Below, piece after piece: positions 52,736-61,259 of a stretch of DNA of 64,000 bases. Numbering within the stretch: the first letter of the stretch is position 1; every line of letters starts with the position of its first letter. The stretch is from Flavobacterium sp. N502540 (GTDB taxonomy: Bacteria; Bacteroidota; Bacteroidia; Flavobacteriales; Flavobacteriaceae), in NCBI RefSeq assembly GCF_025947365.1, contig NZ_CP110012.1, positions 1,426,001 to 1,490,000 on the forward strand, given 5' to 3'. The notes beneath the pieces were generated by a model that was not told the DNA's origin, ran no database searches, and saw only the letters and a program-made list of their open reading frames with translations. A program made the position numbers and the translations under genes.

Positions 52736-53680
52736 TTAATTTATACTATTAAGCATCTCCGCAATCTCATCTAATCTTGGTGTTAAAATGATTTCGATAC
52801 GGCGGTTTTTTGCTTTCCCTTCCGGAGTTGCGTTACTGGCCAACGGAGAGAATTCGCTTCTTCCGGCAGCGGTCAGTTTTTGTTTATTAATCTTAGCGTT
52901 CTCGCTTAAAATGTTCACGATAGCAGTAGCTCTCTTGGTAGATAAATCCCAGTTATTTGCAATTGGCCCTGAACCTGCGTAAGGATCATCATCGGTATGC
53001 CCTTCAATTAAAACCGAAAGATCCGGATTATCCCCTAAAACTTTTCCAAGTTCCACTACAGCTTTTCTACCTTCGGTACCAACGGCCCAGCTTCCTGAAT
53101 TAAAAAGCAGTTTGTTTTCCATCGAAACATATACTTTTCCGTTTTTTTGTTCTACCGTCAGCCCTTTTCCTTCAAAACCGTTTAATGCTTTAGACAAAGT
53201 TTCTTTCAATTTACGCATTGCCTCTTCTTTTGCGGCAATCATCGCTTCCAATTCGTTCAAACGATTTGCAGTTTTATCCAAACGAGCTTGTTCTTCAGCT
53301 AATTTTTTAGATTTTGCCTCCAGTTGTGCTAACAGTTCACGATTCTTAGCCATATTACTTTCTAAAGCATCGTTGCTGTTTTTCTCTAAAGCATTGTAAG
53401 AGTCCTGAAGTACTTTATATTTTTTCTGCTGTGCGGCCAGATCTGCTTTTTGTTTTTCAAGATCTGTTTTAGTTGCATTTAAATCTTTTGTTAAAGCATC
53501 ACGATCAAGTTCTAACTGATTTTTTGATTTCTGCAAACTCTCATTTTCATCAGCAATTGCACGGTTTTCTTTTTTCAGATCCGAATATTTGGTTTCAAGA
53601 TCGTTGTAAATTTTCTTGGACACACATGAGGTCATAGACATTGCTACAACCAGTAATCCTACAGAGGCCTTTTTAATCAT
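52736..53680 (-). CDS. OmpA-family lipoprotein with coiled coil
   Basis: A 314-residue outer-membrane lipoprotein that binds peptidoglycan. The start at 53680 (MIKKASVGLLVVAMSMTSC) is chosen over an in-frame ATG at 53773 because it directly gives a lipobox with Cys19. Residues about 25-165 form a long coiled coil (KKIYNDLETKYSDLKKENRAI, RLNELEAMIAAKEEAMRKLKE). The C-terminal OmpA domain shows LLFNSGSWAVGTEGRKAV, LIEGHTDDDPY, NWDLSTKRATAIVNIL and AAGRSEFSP...KNRRIEIIL, with the Asp and Arg that hold diaminopimelate. Its stop codon lies inside an inverted repeat. Confidence 0.92.
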   Translation of the reverse strand: MIKKASVGLLVVAMSMTSCVSKKIYNDLETKYSDLKKENRAIADENESLQKSKNQLELDRDALTKDLNATKTDLEKQKADLAAQQKKYKVLQDSYNALEKNSNDALESNMAKNRELLAQLEAKSKKLAEEQARLDKTANRLNELEAMIAAKEEAMRKLKETLSKALNGFEGKGLTVEQKNGKVYVSMENKLLFNSGSWAVGTEGRKAVVELGKVLGDNPDLSVLIEGHTDDDPYAGSGPIANNWDLSTKRATAIVNILSENAKINKQKLTAAGRSEFSPLASNATPEGKAKNRRIEIILTPRLDEIAEMLNSIN

Positions 53681-53794
53681 TTTTTCTTTTATTTGGAGGG
53701 TATTAATAATCGTGCCATGTAAAAACTCAATACCAATGACTATGTCAATGTTTAAATTTAAACTGCAATTCATTCAACAATAACAATACCACTT

Positions 53795-54556
53795 TTACTC
53801 GATTTCGACTAAAACAGGACAATGGTCTGAATGAACGGCATCCGGAAGAATGACTGCTCGTTTTAGTCTATGCTCCATAACATTACTCACCAGATTGTAA
53901 TCGATACGCCAGCCTTTGTTGTTTCCTCGGGCTCCTGCACGATAACTCCACCAGGAATAATGATGTGGTTCTTTATTAAAATGACGGAAACTGTCTATAA
54001 AACCAGATTTCATAAATGCATCAAGCCAGGCACGTTCTGCCGGTAAAAACCCTGAAACCGTTTTATTTCGAACCGGATCGTGAATATCAATCGCTTCATG
54101 ACAAATGTTGTAATCACCACAAATAATCAAATTCGGAATCGTTAATTTTAACTCATTAATATACGTTTGAAAATCGTCCATAAACATAAATTTATGATCC
54201 AGTCTTTCAATATTAGTTCCTGAAGGCAGGTACAAACTCATTACAGAGCAATCATCAAAATCGGCACGAAGGTTACGCCCTTCAAAATCCATATGCTGAA
54301 TTCCGGTTCCGTACACCACATTATTCGGTTTTGTTTTAGACAAGATAGCAACACCACTATATCCTTTTTTAGTTGCCGGATAATAATATTGATAAGGATA
54401 ACCTGCTTTGGTAATCTCCTCAACCGGAATCTGTTCTTCAGTAGCTTTTATTTCCTGAAGACAAATCACATCTGGATTAGCTTGTTGCAGCCATTCGATA
54501 AAACCTTTGGTAATTGCGGCACGTATTCCGTTTACATTATAAGAGATAATTTTCAT
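53795..54556 (-). CDS. xth: Exodeoxyribonuclease III
   Basis: AP endonuclease and 3' exonuclease of base-excision repair. It has 253 residues with the standard start MKIISYNVNGIRAA, the metal-binding Glu35 in CLQEIKATEEQIP, GYSGVAILSK, CGDYNICHEAIDIHDP and the final SDHCPVLVEIE (Asp244, His245). Full length. It is divergent from olsF, and TACATTTG (54576-54583, minus strand) is a good -7 element close to its start. Confidence 0.97.
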   Translation of the reverse strand: MKIISYNVNGIRAAITKGFIEWLQQANPDVICLQEIKATEEQIPVEEITKAGYPYQYYYPATKKGYSGVAILSKTKPNNVVYGTGIQHMDFEGRNLRADFDDCSVMSLYLPSGTNIERLDHKFMFMDDFQTYINELKLTIPNLIICGDYNICHEAIDIHDPVRNKTVSGFLPAERAWLDAFMKSGFIDSFRHFNKEPHHYSWWSYRAGARGNNKGWRIDYNLVSNVMEHRLKRAVILPDAVHSDHCPVLVEIE

Positions 54557-54575
54557 CAGCGTTTTTTTAGGATTT

Positions 54576-54583
54576 CAAATGTA
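54576..54583 (-). promoter_or_regulatory. -7 element of xth
   Basis: TACATTTG on the minus strand, exact TAnnTTTG, 20 nt before the ATG at 54556. Confidence 0.45.
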
Positions 54584-54635
54584 ATAAAAAAGTGGAAAGT
54601 TTGCATTTGAAACAGCGAAAAGTAGAGTTTTTTGT

Positions 54636-54643
54636 TATCTTTG
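54636..54643 (+). promoter_or_regulatory. -7 element of olsF
   Basis: TATCTTTG, exact TAnnTTTG, 31 nt before the ATG at 54675. The nearest TTG (54607-54609) leaves a 26-bp spacer, somewhat long. Confidence 0.5.
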
Positions 54644-54674
54644 TTCGCTGCTCTTAATAAATTAAAAATAGTAC

Positions 54675-56477
54675 ATGGGTTTAGTTACCGCGAAAGAAGT
54701 TGCAAAAGCGATAAATGTTGATAAGTACGGAGTTTTGGGTACTTTTTCGGGCTGGCTTCTTATGAAAGTCCTTAAAATATCTACTCTAAATAAAATTTAC
54801 GATCACAACAAGCATTTAGAGGATGTTGCATTTCTAAACGGGATTTTGGATGAGATGGAAATCAAATTTGAAATTCCCGAAGAAGATTTAAAACGTTTAC
54901 CGAAAGATGGTGCTTATATTACCATTTCAAACCACCCTCTTGGGGGAATTGATGGTATTTTACTTTTAAAATTAATGCTTGAAAGAGAACCTAATTTTAA
55001 AATCATTGCCAACTTTTTACTACATAGAATTGTTCCGCTTAAAAAATACATCATGCCTGTTAATCCTTTTGAAAATCATAAGGATGCCAAATCAAGTGTG
55101 GTGGGGATTAAAGAAACTTTACGCCATTTAAGTGACGGGAAACCATTGGGAATTTTCCCTGCCGGGGAAGTTTCGACGTACAAGGACGGAAAATTAGTCG
55201 TGGATAAACCTTGGGAAGAAGGTGCTTTGAAGTTAATCCGAAAAGCCAAAGTTCCGGTAATCCCTATTTACTTCCACGCCAAAAACAGTAAGTTGTTTTA
55301 TTGGCTTTCTAAGATTGACGATACTTTACGTACAGCAAAATTACCTTCGGAGCTGCTGACGCAAAAAGACCGTGTGATTAAAGTTCGTATCGGAAAACCG
55401 ATCTCAGTGAACGAACAAAATGAAATCGAATCATTTGAAGAATATTCTGAATTTTTAAGAAAGAAAACCTATATGCTGGCCAATCCTTTTGAGAAAGACA
55501 GCAAATTGTTAGACACCGCAAGCTTAAAGATTCCGAAAGCACCTAAAAAAATTGCAACTCCGGCAAATGAGTCAAAAATGATTGACGAGGTTTGTGCGTT
55601 AAGAAACAGTGACTGCAGGTTGTTGCAGAGTAAAAACTACGAAGTATTTTTTGCGCGTGCAAAATCAATTCCGAATATCTTACACGAAATTGGGCGCTTA
55701 CGTGAAATTACTTTTCGTGAAGTGGGCGAAGGAACCAACGAATCTATTGACTTAGACGAATACGATCAGTATTATCACCATATGTTTTTGTGGGATGATG
55801 ACACCAAAAAAATAGCTGGTGCTTATCGCATGGGATTAGGTTCTGAAATCTATCCGAAACACGGCATTGAAGGTTTTTATTTAACGGATCTTTTCAGATT
55901 TGAACCGGAATTACATGATATGATGCACAAATCGATCGAAATGGGTCGTGCTTTTATCATCAAAGAATACCAACAAAAACCAATGCCTTTGTTCTTGCTG
56001 TGGAAAGGAATTATTCATACCACCTTACGTTATCCGGAACATAAATATTTACTTGGTGGTGTAAGTATCAGCAATCAGTTTTCTGACTTCTCTAAATCGT
56101 TAATGATTGAGTTCATGAAGTCTAACTATTACGATCCATATATCGCACAGTATATTCACCCGAAAAAAGCGTACAAGGTAAAATTAAAAGACGCTGACAA
56201 AGATTTTATCTTCGACGAAGCCGAGTCTGACTTGAACAAGTTTGACAAGATTATCGACGAACTGGAGCCAGGAAATCTACGTTTGCCTGTTTTGATCAAA
56301 AAATACATCAAGCAAAATGCCCGCGTAGTTGCTTTTAACGTTGATCCTTTGTTCAATAATGCCGTAGACGGCTTAATGTACATTAGAATAGCAGATATTC
56401 CGGAAAGCACCATGAAACCTGTTATTGAAGAATTTCAGATAGAATTAGAACGCAAATTATCGGAGAAAGAAGATTAA
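54675..56477 (+). CDS. olsF: Bifunctional acyltransferase, ornithine lipid synthase OlsF-like
   Basis: A 600-residue two-domain protein. The N-terminal ~290 residues are a PlsC-type acyltransferase: AYITISNHPLGGIDGILLLK (His87, Asp93), GIFPAGEVSTYKDG, VPVIPIYFHAKN. The C-terminal ~300 residues are a GNAT-type N-acyltransferase (REITFREVGEGTNESIDLDEYDQYYHHMFLWDD, GAYRMGLG, EMGRAFI, LLGGVSISNQFSDFSKSLMIEF). This is the arrangement of OlsF of Flavobacterium johnsoniae and Serratia, where the C-terminal half N-acylates ornithine and the N-terminal half O-acylates the product. The identification is by architecture and known lineage. It has its own promoter and a strong terminator. Confidence 0.82.
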   Translation: MGLVTAKEVAKAINVDKYGVLGTFSGWLLMKVLKISTLNKIYDHNKHLEDVAFLNGILDEMEIKFEIPEEDLKRLPKDGAYITISNHPLGGIDGILLLKLMLEREPNFKIIANFLLHRIVPLKKYIMPVNPFENHKDAKSSVVGIKETLRHLSDGKPLGIFPAGEVSTYKDGKLVVDKPWEEGALKLIRKAKVPVIPIYFHAKNSKLFYWLSKIDDTLRTAKLPSELLTQKDRVIKVRIGKPISVNEQNEIESFEEYSEFLRKKTYMLANPFEKDSKLLDTASLKIPKAPKKIATPANESKMIDEVCALRNSDCRLLQSKNYEVFFARAKSIPNILHEIGRLREITFREVGEGTNESIDLDEYDQYYHHMFLWDDDTKKIAGAYRMGLGSEIYPKHGIEGFYLTDLFRFEPELHDMMHKSIEMGRAFIIKEYQQKPMPLFLLWKGIIHTTLRYPEHKYLLGGVSISNQFSDFSKSLMIEFMKSNYYDPYIAQYIHPKKAYKVKLKDADKDFIFDEAESDLNKFDKIIDELEPGNLRLPVLIKKYIKQNARVVAFNVDPLFNNAVDGLMYIRIADIPESTMKPVIEEFQIELERKLSEKED

Positions 56478-56493
56478 GCATCATCATACAAAC

Positions 56494-56523
56494 AAAAAAT
56501 CCCATTTTAAGATGGGATTTTTT
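56494..56523. terminator. Bidirectional terminator olsF / TM2 gene
   Basis: AAAAAATCCCAT (56494-56505) and ATGGGATTTTTT (56512-56523), perfect 12-bp arms with a 6-nt loop between convergent genes. Confidence 0.9.
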
Positions 56524-56539
56524 TATGCTTTAAAACGAC

Positions 56540-56815
56540 TTAAAACCAGCCTTTCTGTCCAACCTGATAGGTTTGATAAAATTCTTCATCTGATCTGGTG
56601 AGATAAATTATTCCTTCGATCACACCTATTATACCTCCTATTCCGAAAATAAATCCGAGAATAAGCTGGATAACGCCTTCTTTATTGTATCCTAAATAAA
56701 ACTTATGAATACCCAGCGCACCTAATAAAATTGCCAGGATTCCCGCAACTACTTTTTTATTCTCCTCCCGATGAACCGGAGGATTGTTCCAATGTTCTGT
56801 TTTACTGTTTTCCAT
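56540..56815 (-). CDS. TM2-domain membrane protein
   Basis: A 91-residue inner-membrane protein with a TM2 domain: a short soluble N-terminus, then VVAGILAILLGALGIHKFYLGYNKEGVIQLILG and IGGIIGVIEGIIYLTRSDEEF, giving two transmembrane helices with the LGxxGxHKFYLG signature. The role of TM2 proteins in bacteria is not known. It is the last of three small membrane-protein genes on the minus strand. Confidence 0.9.
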   Translation of the reverse strand: MENSKTEHWNNPPVHREENKKVVAGILAILLGALGIHKFYLGYNKEGVIQLILGFIFGIGGIIGVIEGIIYLTRSDEEFYQTYQVGQKGWF

Positions 56816-56873
56816 TTTTATAGTGATTTTTAGTTATTCTAAATTCAACGTTATGTGGATGGAATTCTTAGAC

Positions 56874-57347
56874 TTAAAACCAGATAGACTGATGCAAAAT
56901 ATCATCAAAAGAGCTTTCTCTGATAAAAAGAACCAATCGAATCAAATGATAAAAGCCTAAAAAATAAGCCATGTTGTAAGCCAATTTTCTATTGTACAGT
57001 AGCCCTGAAAAATATTCTTTTTTAGTAATAATTTCAGTAGTCAGTATAATTATAGTGAGCCAGCAAAATACAATTACAAACGGGCCCAGAATATGGTAAC
57101 TAAGCGACTTGTAGATGTCGCCTTCATAAAAATAAACTAATGACTTGGTAATTCCGCAACCCGGACAAGGGAAACCGGTTACCATTTTAAAAGGACAAAA
57201 CGACTGATCTGTCTCCAGATGGTCGTTATGGTTGTCGAGCATTAAAAAAAACGGAATTATCAGTGTAATTGCTGCACCGATAATTCCGTAAATTTTACGT
57301 TTTATTCTACTATTATTTGTATAATCTGTTGATATCACCTTGTACAA
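56874..57347 (-). CDS. DUF2752 membrane protein
   Basis: A 157-residue inner-membrane protein with three hydrophobic segments (about 22-38, 85-108, 125-145). It carries the DUF2752 signature CPFKMVTGFPCPGCGITKSLVYFYEGD, whose three cysteines look suited to bind a metal or form a disulfide. Its ATG at 57347 overlaps the previous gene by 35 nt, so a slightly later start is possible. Function unknown; grouped with a TM2 and a DUF4234-like gene. Confidence 0.88.
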   Translation of the reverse strand: MYKVISTDYTNNSRIKRKIYGIIGAAITLIIPFFLMLDNHNDHLETDQSFCPFKMVTGFPCPGCGITKSLVYFYEGDIYKSLSYHILGPFVIVFCWLTIIILTTEIITKKEYFSGLLYNRKLAYNMAYFLGFYHLIRLVLFIRESSFDDILHQSIWF

Positions 57348-57696
57348 TCATTGCTGCTGCCATAGGAAAAAAGAACCCTAAAACAATTAATAAAGTTGAC
57401 TGGTCTTTTTGAAGCTCTCCAGTTCTTTGATAAACTTTTGGCAACGCTTCTTTACCAGCTAAATAATAAAAATAAATATTTACCGGCATACAGCATCCTG
57501 CAAAGATTGCAACTGGCTGAGAGATAACCTCTTTTCCTGCTACGGCATTAAAAACCTCAGATACTTTAATATTCCAATAAATCAAGTACAATCCGCAAGT
57601 TAAAAAACTAAAAAGTAACACCATTATTGGATCTACTTTGAATACCGGAATTTGGTCATTAAAATTATTTGACGTTTCTTTAAAATCGTTTTCCAT
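57313..57696 (-). CDS. DUF4234/CD225-like small membrane protein
   Basis: A 127-residue membrane protein with three hydrophobic segments. The core VDPIMVLLFSFLTCGLYLIYWNIKVSEVFNAV resembles DUF4234 (a GxYxIYW motif), and a CD225/dispanin label is the alternative. It opens a cluster with DUF2752 and TM2 genes, each on the minus strand. Function unknown. Confidence 0.75.
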   Translation of the reverse strand: MENDFKETSNNFNDQIPVFKVDPIMVLLFSFLTCGLYLIYWNIKVSEVFNAVAGKEVISQPVAIFAGCCMPVNIYFYYLAGKEALPKVYQRTGELQKDQSTLLIVLGFFFPMAAAMIVQGDINRLYK

Positions 57697-57875
57697 TTTT
57701 TACTAGTTAAAATTAATTGGTTATGTCCTACTCTTGGGATTTTCGGTTACTCCTTATTTAGAAACAATATTATTAAAAAATAATCTTAAAAACTAATTAT
57801 AACCCAAAAACTCTACAGAAAAAACTCGTTATTTAATTGTAAAAAGGAAGTTAAATTGGAATCTCATCCTACAGA

Positions 57876-58823
57876 CTAGCTATTAAAGACCGCTTTTATC
57901 TTGTCGGCTATTACCTGAGCCAGTCGTTCATGACTTTCGAACGTCCAACCGGCAATATGAGGCGTTAGCAAAACATTTTTAGACGCCATTAAATATCGCA
58001 AGGCTTCCGGTGTACTTTCTTCCTGAAATAAGGTTTCGAAAGATAATTTCTCATACTCCAAAACATCCAGACCTGCACCTAAAACCTTTTTCGTTTTCAT
58101 CGCCTCTACTAAATCTGCTGTGACAATGTTTTTACCGCGTGAGGTATTTATAATCCAAAAGGGTTTTGAAAAAGCATTTATAAAACTTTGATCTACCATT
58201 TTATCCGTTTCAGGAGTCCACGGAAGATGAAGGCTCAGAACATCGCTTTTTTGCTGTAGTTCAGCTAATGACACCTGTCTCGCATTTTGATCTCCTACAT
58301 TATCCAGAATATCGTAACACAACACTTCTGTCTCGAAACCGCGAAGTTTTTTCGCAAATGCTTTTCCCATATTTCCGTAACCAATGATCCCCACTGTTTT
58401 ACCATCCAATTCATGACCGCGGTTACTTTCCCGATTCCAATGTCCTGATTTCACCTCGGCATCTGCCTGATTGAGATTATTAAACAAGGATAAAATCACT
58501 CCCAGCGAATGTTCTGCAACTGCATTGCGATTTCCTTCCGGCGCGGCAATTAAATGAATCTCTTTGGTTTCAGCATACTCGCAGTCAATACTTTCCAGGC
58601 CAGCCCCTACACGAGCAATAAATTTTAAGTTAGTCGCCTGATCTAAAAAGGTCTTGTCAATTTTAAAACGGCTTCGGATCACAATTCCGTTGTAGTTGGC
58701 AATTTTCGCTTCAATTTCTTCTTTAGAAGATTTAAAATCTGCGTGGTTTTCAAAACCTGCATCTTCCAATTGTTGCCATAAAATCGGATGATTGCTATCA
58801 ATATGAAGAATTCTTATACTCAT
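57876..58823 (-). CDS. D-isomer-specific 2-hydroxyacid dehydrogenase
   Basis: NAD-dependent dehydrogenase of the phosphoglycerate dehydrogenase family, 315 residues, without the C-terminal ACT domain of SerA. The substrate domain frames a Rossmann fold with TVGIIGYGNMGKAFAKKL. Catalytic positions are Arg in INTSRGKNIV, Glu in GAGLDVLEYEK and His in LLTPHIAGWTFESHERL. The exact substrate (3-phosphoglycerate or another 2-hydroxyacid) cannot be told. TATTTTTG (58843-58850, minus strand) is a good -7 element 20 nt upstream. Confidence 0.9.
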   Translation of the reverse strand: MSIRILHIDSNHPILWQQLEDAGFENHADFKSSKEEIEAKIANYNGIVIRSRFKIDKTFLDQATNLKFIARVGAGLESIDCEYAETKEIHLIAAPEGNRNAVAEHSLGVILSLFNNLNQADAEVKSGHWNRESNRGHELDGKTVGIIGYGNMGKAFAKKLRGFETEVLCYDILDNVGDQNARQVSLAELQQKSDVLSLHLPWTPETDKMVDQSFINAFSKPFWIINTSRGKNIVTADLVEAMKTKKVLGAGLDVLEYEKLSFETLFQEESTPEALRYLMASKNVLLTPHIAGWTFESHERLAQVIADKIKAVFNS

Positions 58824-59158
58824 TGTACTCTATTTTATAAAACAAAAATACAGCTTATTCTTTATTTAAATTTTCTGTTTCAACTATTAGCTTCCGGAGT
58901 TCACAGAGATGTAAAAAAAAAATGACTTTAAAAAATTTGACTGCAGTAGCTTCTCGGTTTCGCCAAAAGAATCTTATTCATTGAAATTAAAACAGTTACA
59001 CTATAAAATTTTCTATATCTTAACATTAACGAATTATTTAATTTCATACTTTTATACATGGATTTTTACTGCAGAAGTTAACACGCCGTTTTTTTGTTAC
59101 ATCACACATTGAATTTTAATTAAGTATCTCTATTTTAATCAATTAAACAACAGTAATT
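58824..59158. other. 335-bp divergent gap
   Basis: Spacer between the dehydrogenase (minus) and the alpha/beta hydrolase (plus). It holds TATTTTTG for the dehydrogenase; no exact -7 was found for the hydrolase, and no gene is visible. Confidence 0.5.
58843..58850 (-). promoter_or_regulatory. -7 element of the 2-hydroxyacid dehydrogenase gene
   Basis: TATTTTTG on the minus strand, exact TAnnTTTG. Confidence 0.5.
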
Positions 59159-59848
59159 ATGGCAACAAAAGATTTAACCATTATTTTGGTTCACGGTGCT
59201 TGGGGAGATGGTTCACATTGGCAACATGTAATTCCGGGACTAGTAAAAGAAGGGTATAAAGTGCGAAGCGTTCAAAACCCTTTGACTTCTTTACAAGATG
59301 ACATCAATAAAACTCAGGATCTAATTGATGCTCAGGAAGGAAAAGTACTTCTGGTAGGACATTCTTATGGAGGAGCAGTAATTTCGGGTGCCGGACATCA
59401 TGATAAAGTGGTGGGCTTAGTTTACATTGCAGCATTTGCTCCTGATGCAGGAGATAGTCTGGGAGCTCTTTTAGGTCGCAGACCAGGATCGGGCGGAGCC
59501 AGTATTTATCCTGACCCAAAAGGTTTTTTATGGATTAAGTACGATGAATTTCATGATGCATTTGCTCAGGATTTAGACCATAAAGAAACACTAGTCTTAT
59601 CACTGGCCCAAAAACCAATACACGGGCAATGCTTTGGAGACATCGCAGGTGAACCGGCATGGAAAAACAAACCAAGCTGGTATCAAATTTCCAACTTCGA
59701 TAACATGATTCCACCGGAAACAGAAAAAGAAATGGCAGAGCGAATGAACCCTAAAAAAATCATTCGTCTCGACGCAGGACATGCCTCCCTCGCATCACAT
59801 CCCAAAGAAGTGACAGCCTTAATTTTAGAAGCAGCTGCTACATTCTAA
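59159..59848 (+). CDS. Alpha/beta hydrolase, salicylate-esterase-like
   Basis: A 229-residue cytoplasmic hydrolase (no signal peptide). It begins TIILVHGAWGDGSHWQHVIPGL (oxyanion HG), has the nucleophile elbow VGHSYGGAV (Ser69) and ends with His208 in LDAGHASLASHPKEV. The overall pattern fits the EstC/salicylate-binding esterase group (PF12697). Substrate unknown. It is a single gene with a strong terminator. Confidence 0.9.
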   Translation: MATKDLTIILVHGAWGDGSHWQHVIPGLVKEGYKVRSVQNPLTSLQDDINKTQDLIDAQEGKVLLVGHSYGGAVISGAGHHDKVVGLVYIAAFAPDAGDSLGALLGRRPGSGGASIYPDPKGFLWIKYDEFHDAFAQDLDHKETLVLSLAQKPIHGQCFGDIAGEPAWKNKPSWYQISNFDNMIPPETEKEMAERMNPKKIIRLDAGHASLASHPKEVTALILEAAATF

Positions 59849-59859
59849 AAAACACTCCT

Positions 59860-59880
59860 AACCGCTAATTATTAGCGGTT
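59860..59880 (+). terminator. Terminator of the alpha/beta hydrolase gene
   Basis: AACCGCTAAT (59860-59869) and ATTAGCGGTT (59871-59880) around one base, followed by T6. Confidence 0.9.
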
Positions 59881-59950
59881 TTTTTATTTAATAAGACAAC
59901 TGCATCCCGTAACGCGATACACCTGAATTTTTTATTCGTTCATTTTTTTT

Positions 59951-59958
59951 TAACTTTG
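59951..59958 (+). promoter_or_regulatory. -7 element of nhaA
   Basis: TAACTTTG, exact TAnnTTTG, 52 nt before the ATG at 60011. Confidence 0.5.
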
Positions 59959-60010
59959 AAAATATATGCCTTCAAAAAATCCCTTCTAAATTCACTGAAC
60001 TTTTATAAAA

Positions 60011-61156
60011 ATGAAATTAACAAAAACTTTTAAAGCCTTCTTCAACAATGAAAAATCAGGGGGACTACTCCTGCTTTTTGTTACCATCATATCGCTTTAT
60101 CTTGCCAATTCATCTTATCAAACGGAATATATTGCTTTCTGGGAGAAAGATCTCAACGGACATTCGATCACTCACTGGATTAATGATGGTTTAATGGCTA
60201 TTTTCTTTTTGTTAATCGGCTTAGAATTAGAAAGAGAGATTTATCACGGTGAATTGTCCAATATCAAAAATGCCTCTTTACCAATCATGGCAGCCTTAGG
60301 AGGCATGTTAGTGCCTGCCAGTATTTTTCTGATTTTAAATTTTGGAACAGCAACTCAAAACGGAGCAGGAATCCCAATGGCAACCGACATCGCTTTCGCT
60401 ATTGGGATCTTATCTCTTTTAGGGAAAAAAGTCCCTTCGTCGCTAAAAGTTTTTTTAACTGCCTTGGCTGTTATAGATGACTTGGGAGCCATAATCGTTA
60501 TTGCCATATTTTATACAACCTCAATCGCATTTGTAAATCTTGCAATTGCATTGGGAATCTGGATTTTCTTGTTTGTTTTGAATCGTTTGAAAATCCACAA
60601 CCTTATCCCGTATCTTATCGGAGGTGTTGTAATGTGGTATTTCATGCTAAACTCAGGTGTTCATGCGACCATTACAGGAGTTATTCTGGCTTTTGTAATT
60701 CCGTTTGGAAATGGTGATGAAAATTCTGTTTCTTATAAATTGCAGCATTTTCTACACAAACCGGTTGCCTTTTTTATTCTGCCTTTGTTTGCTGTTGCTA
60801 ATACCTGTATCGCTATTCAGTCGGACTGGCACGAAGGTTTGAATCACCCTAATACATTTGGAATTATCCTGGGGCTTGTAGTAGGTAAACCTTTAGGAAT
60901 TTTACTTTTCTCGGCTATTGGTGTAAGTCTTGGATTGTGCAGCTTGCCTAAAAACTTAAAATGGGCTCATATACTAGGTGCCGGAATGCTGGGCGGAATT
61001 GGTTTTACCATGTCCATCTTCATCACTATTCTGGCCTTTAAAGATCCTGAAATTATTGTTTTCTCGAAGATCGCTATTCTGATTGCATCTGTGCTTTCGG
61101 GTCTTTTTGGATTATTCTATCTAAAGTTTACTTTGTCGAAGAAAAAGAAGGCCTAG
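60011..61156 (+). CDS. nhaA: Na+/H+ antiporter NhaA
   Basis: Inner-membrane antiporter that expels Na+ in exchange for protons. It has 381 residues and about 12 hydrophobic segments. NhaA signatures are all there: GLELEREIYHGELS, PMATDIAFAIGILSLLG (Asp126), ALAVIDDLGAIIVIA (Asp156 and Asp157, the ion-binding pair), VVGKPLGILLFS and GAGMLGGIGFTMSIFI. A soluble regulatory domain is absent. Stand-alone gene. Confidence 0.96.
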   Translation: MKLTKTFKAFFNNEKSGGLLLLFVTIISLYLANSSYQTEYIAFWEKDLNGHSITHWINDGLMAIFFLLIGLELEREIYHGELSNIKNASLPIMAALGGMLVPASIFLILNFGTATQNGAGIPMATDIAFAIGILSLLGKKVPSSLKVFLTALAVIDDLGAIIVIAIFYTTSIAFVNLAIALGIWIFLFVLNRLKIHNLIPYLIGGVVMWYFMLNSGVHATITGVILAFVIPFGNGDENSVSYKLQHFLHKPVAFFILPLFAVANTCIAIQSDWHEGLNHPNTFGIILGLVVGKPLGILLFSAIGVSLGLCSLPKNLKWAHILGAGMLGGIGFTMSIFITILAFKDPEIIVFSKIAILIASVLSGLFGLFYLKFTLSKKKKA

Positions 61157-61199
61157 TTTTTCATAAAACAATTAATTCTAAAAACTCTAAAAAACACAA

Positions 61200-61236
61200 A
61201 ATCCAAATTCCAATGTATCAACCTGGAATTTGGATT
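61200..61236. terminator. Bidirectional hairpin nhaA / proC
   Basis: Perfect 13-bp arms AATCCAAATTCCA (61200-61212) and TGGAATTTGGATT (61224-61236) with an 11-nt loop between convergent genes. Confidence 0.85.
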
Positions 61237-61259
61237 CTTAAAATAATATCGTTTATATG

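Larger units (their letters stand above)
51739..52740. repeat. 46-bp inverted repeats bracketing a lipoprotein gene
   Basis: The segments 51739-51784 and 52695-52740 are inverted copies matching at about 36 of 46 positions, built of CTTAG/CTAAG modules (for example TTTAAAATCTTA at the inner edge of the right copy). The right copy covers the stop codon of the OmpA gene (52736-52738); the left copy lies 6 bp before the tas start. The only gene between them is the lipoprotein gene at 52047. Confidence 0.7.

Noticed and set aside
53681..53773. N-terminal extension of the OmpA lipoprotein from an upstream ATG
   Set aside because: It would bury the lipobox leader (MIKKASVGLLVV...SC) 31 residues inside the protein.
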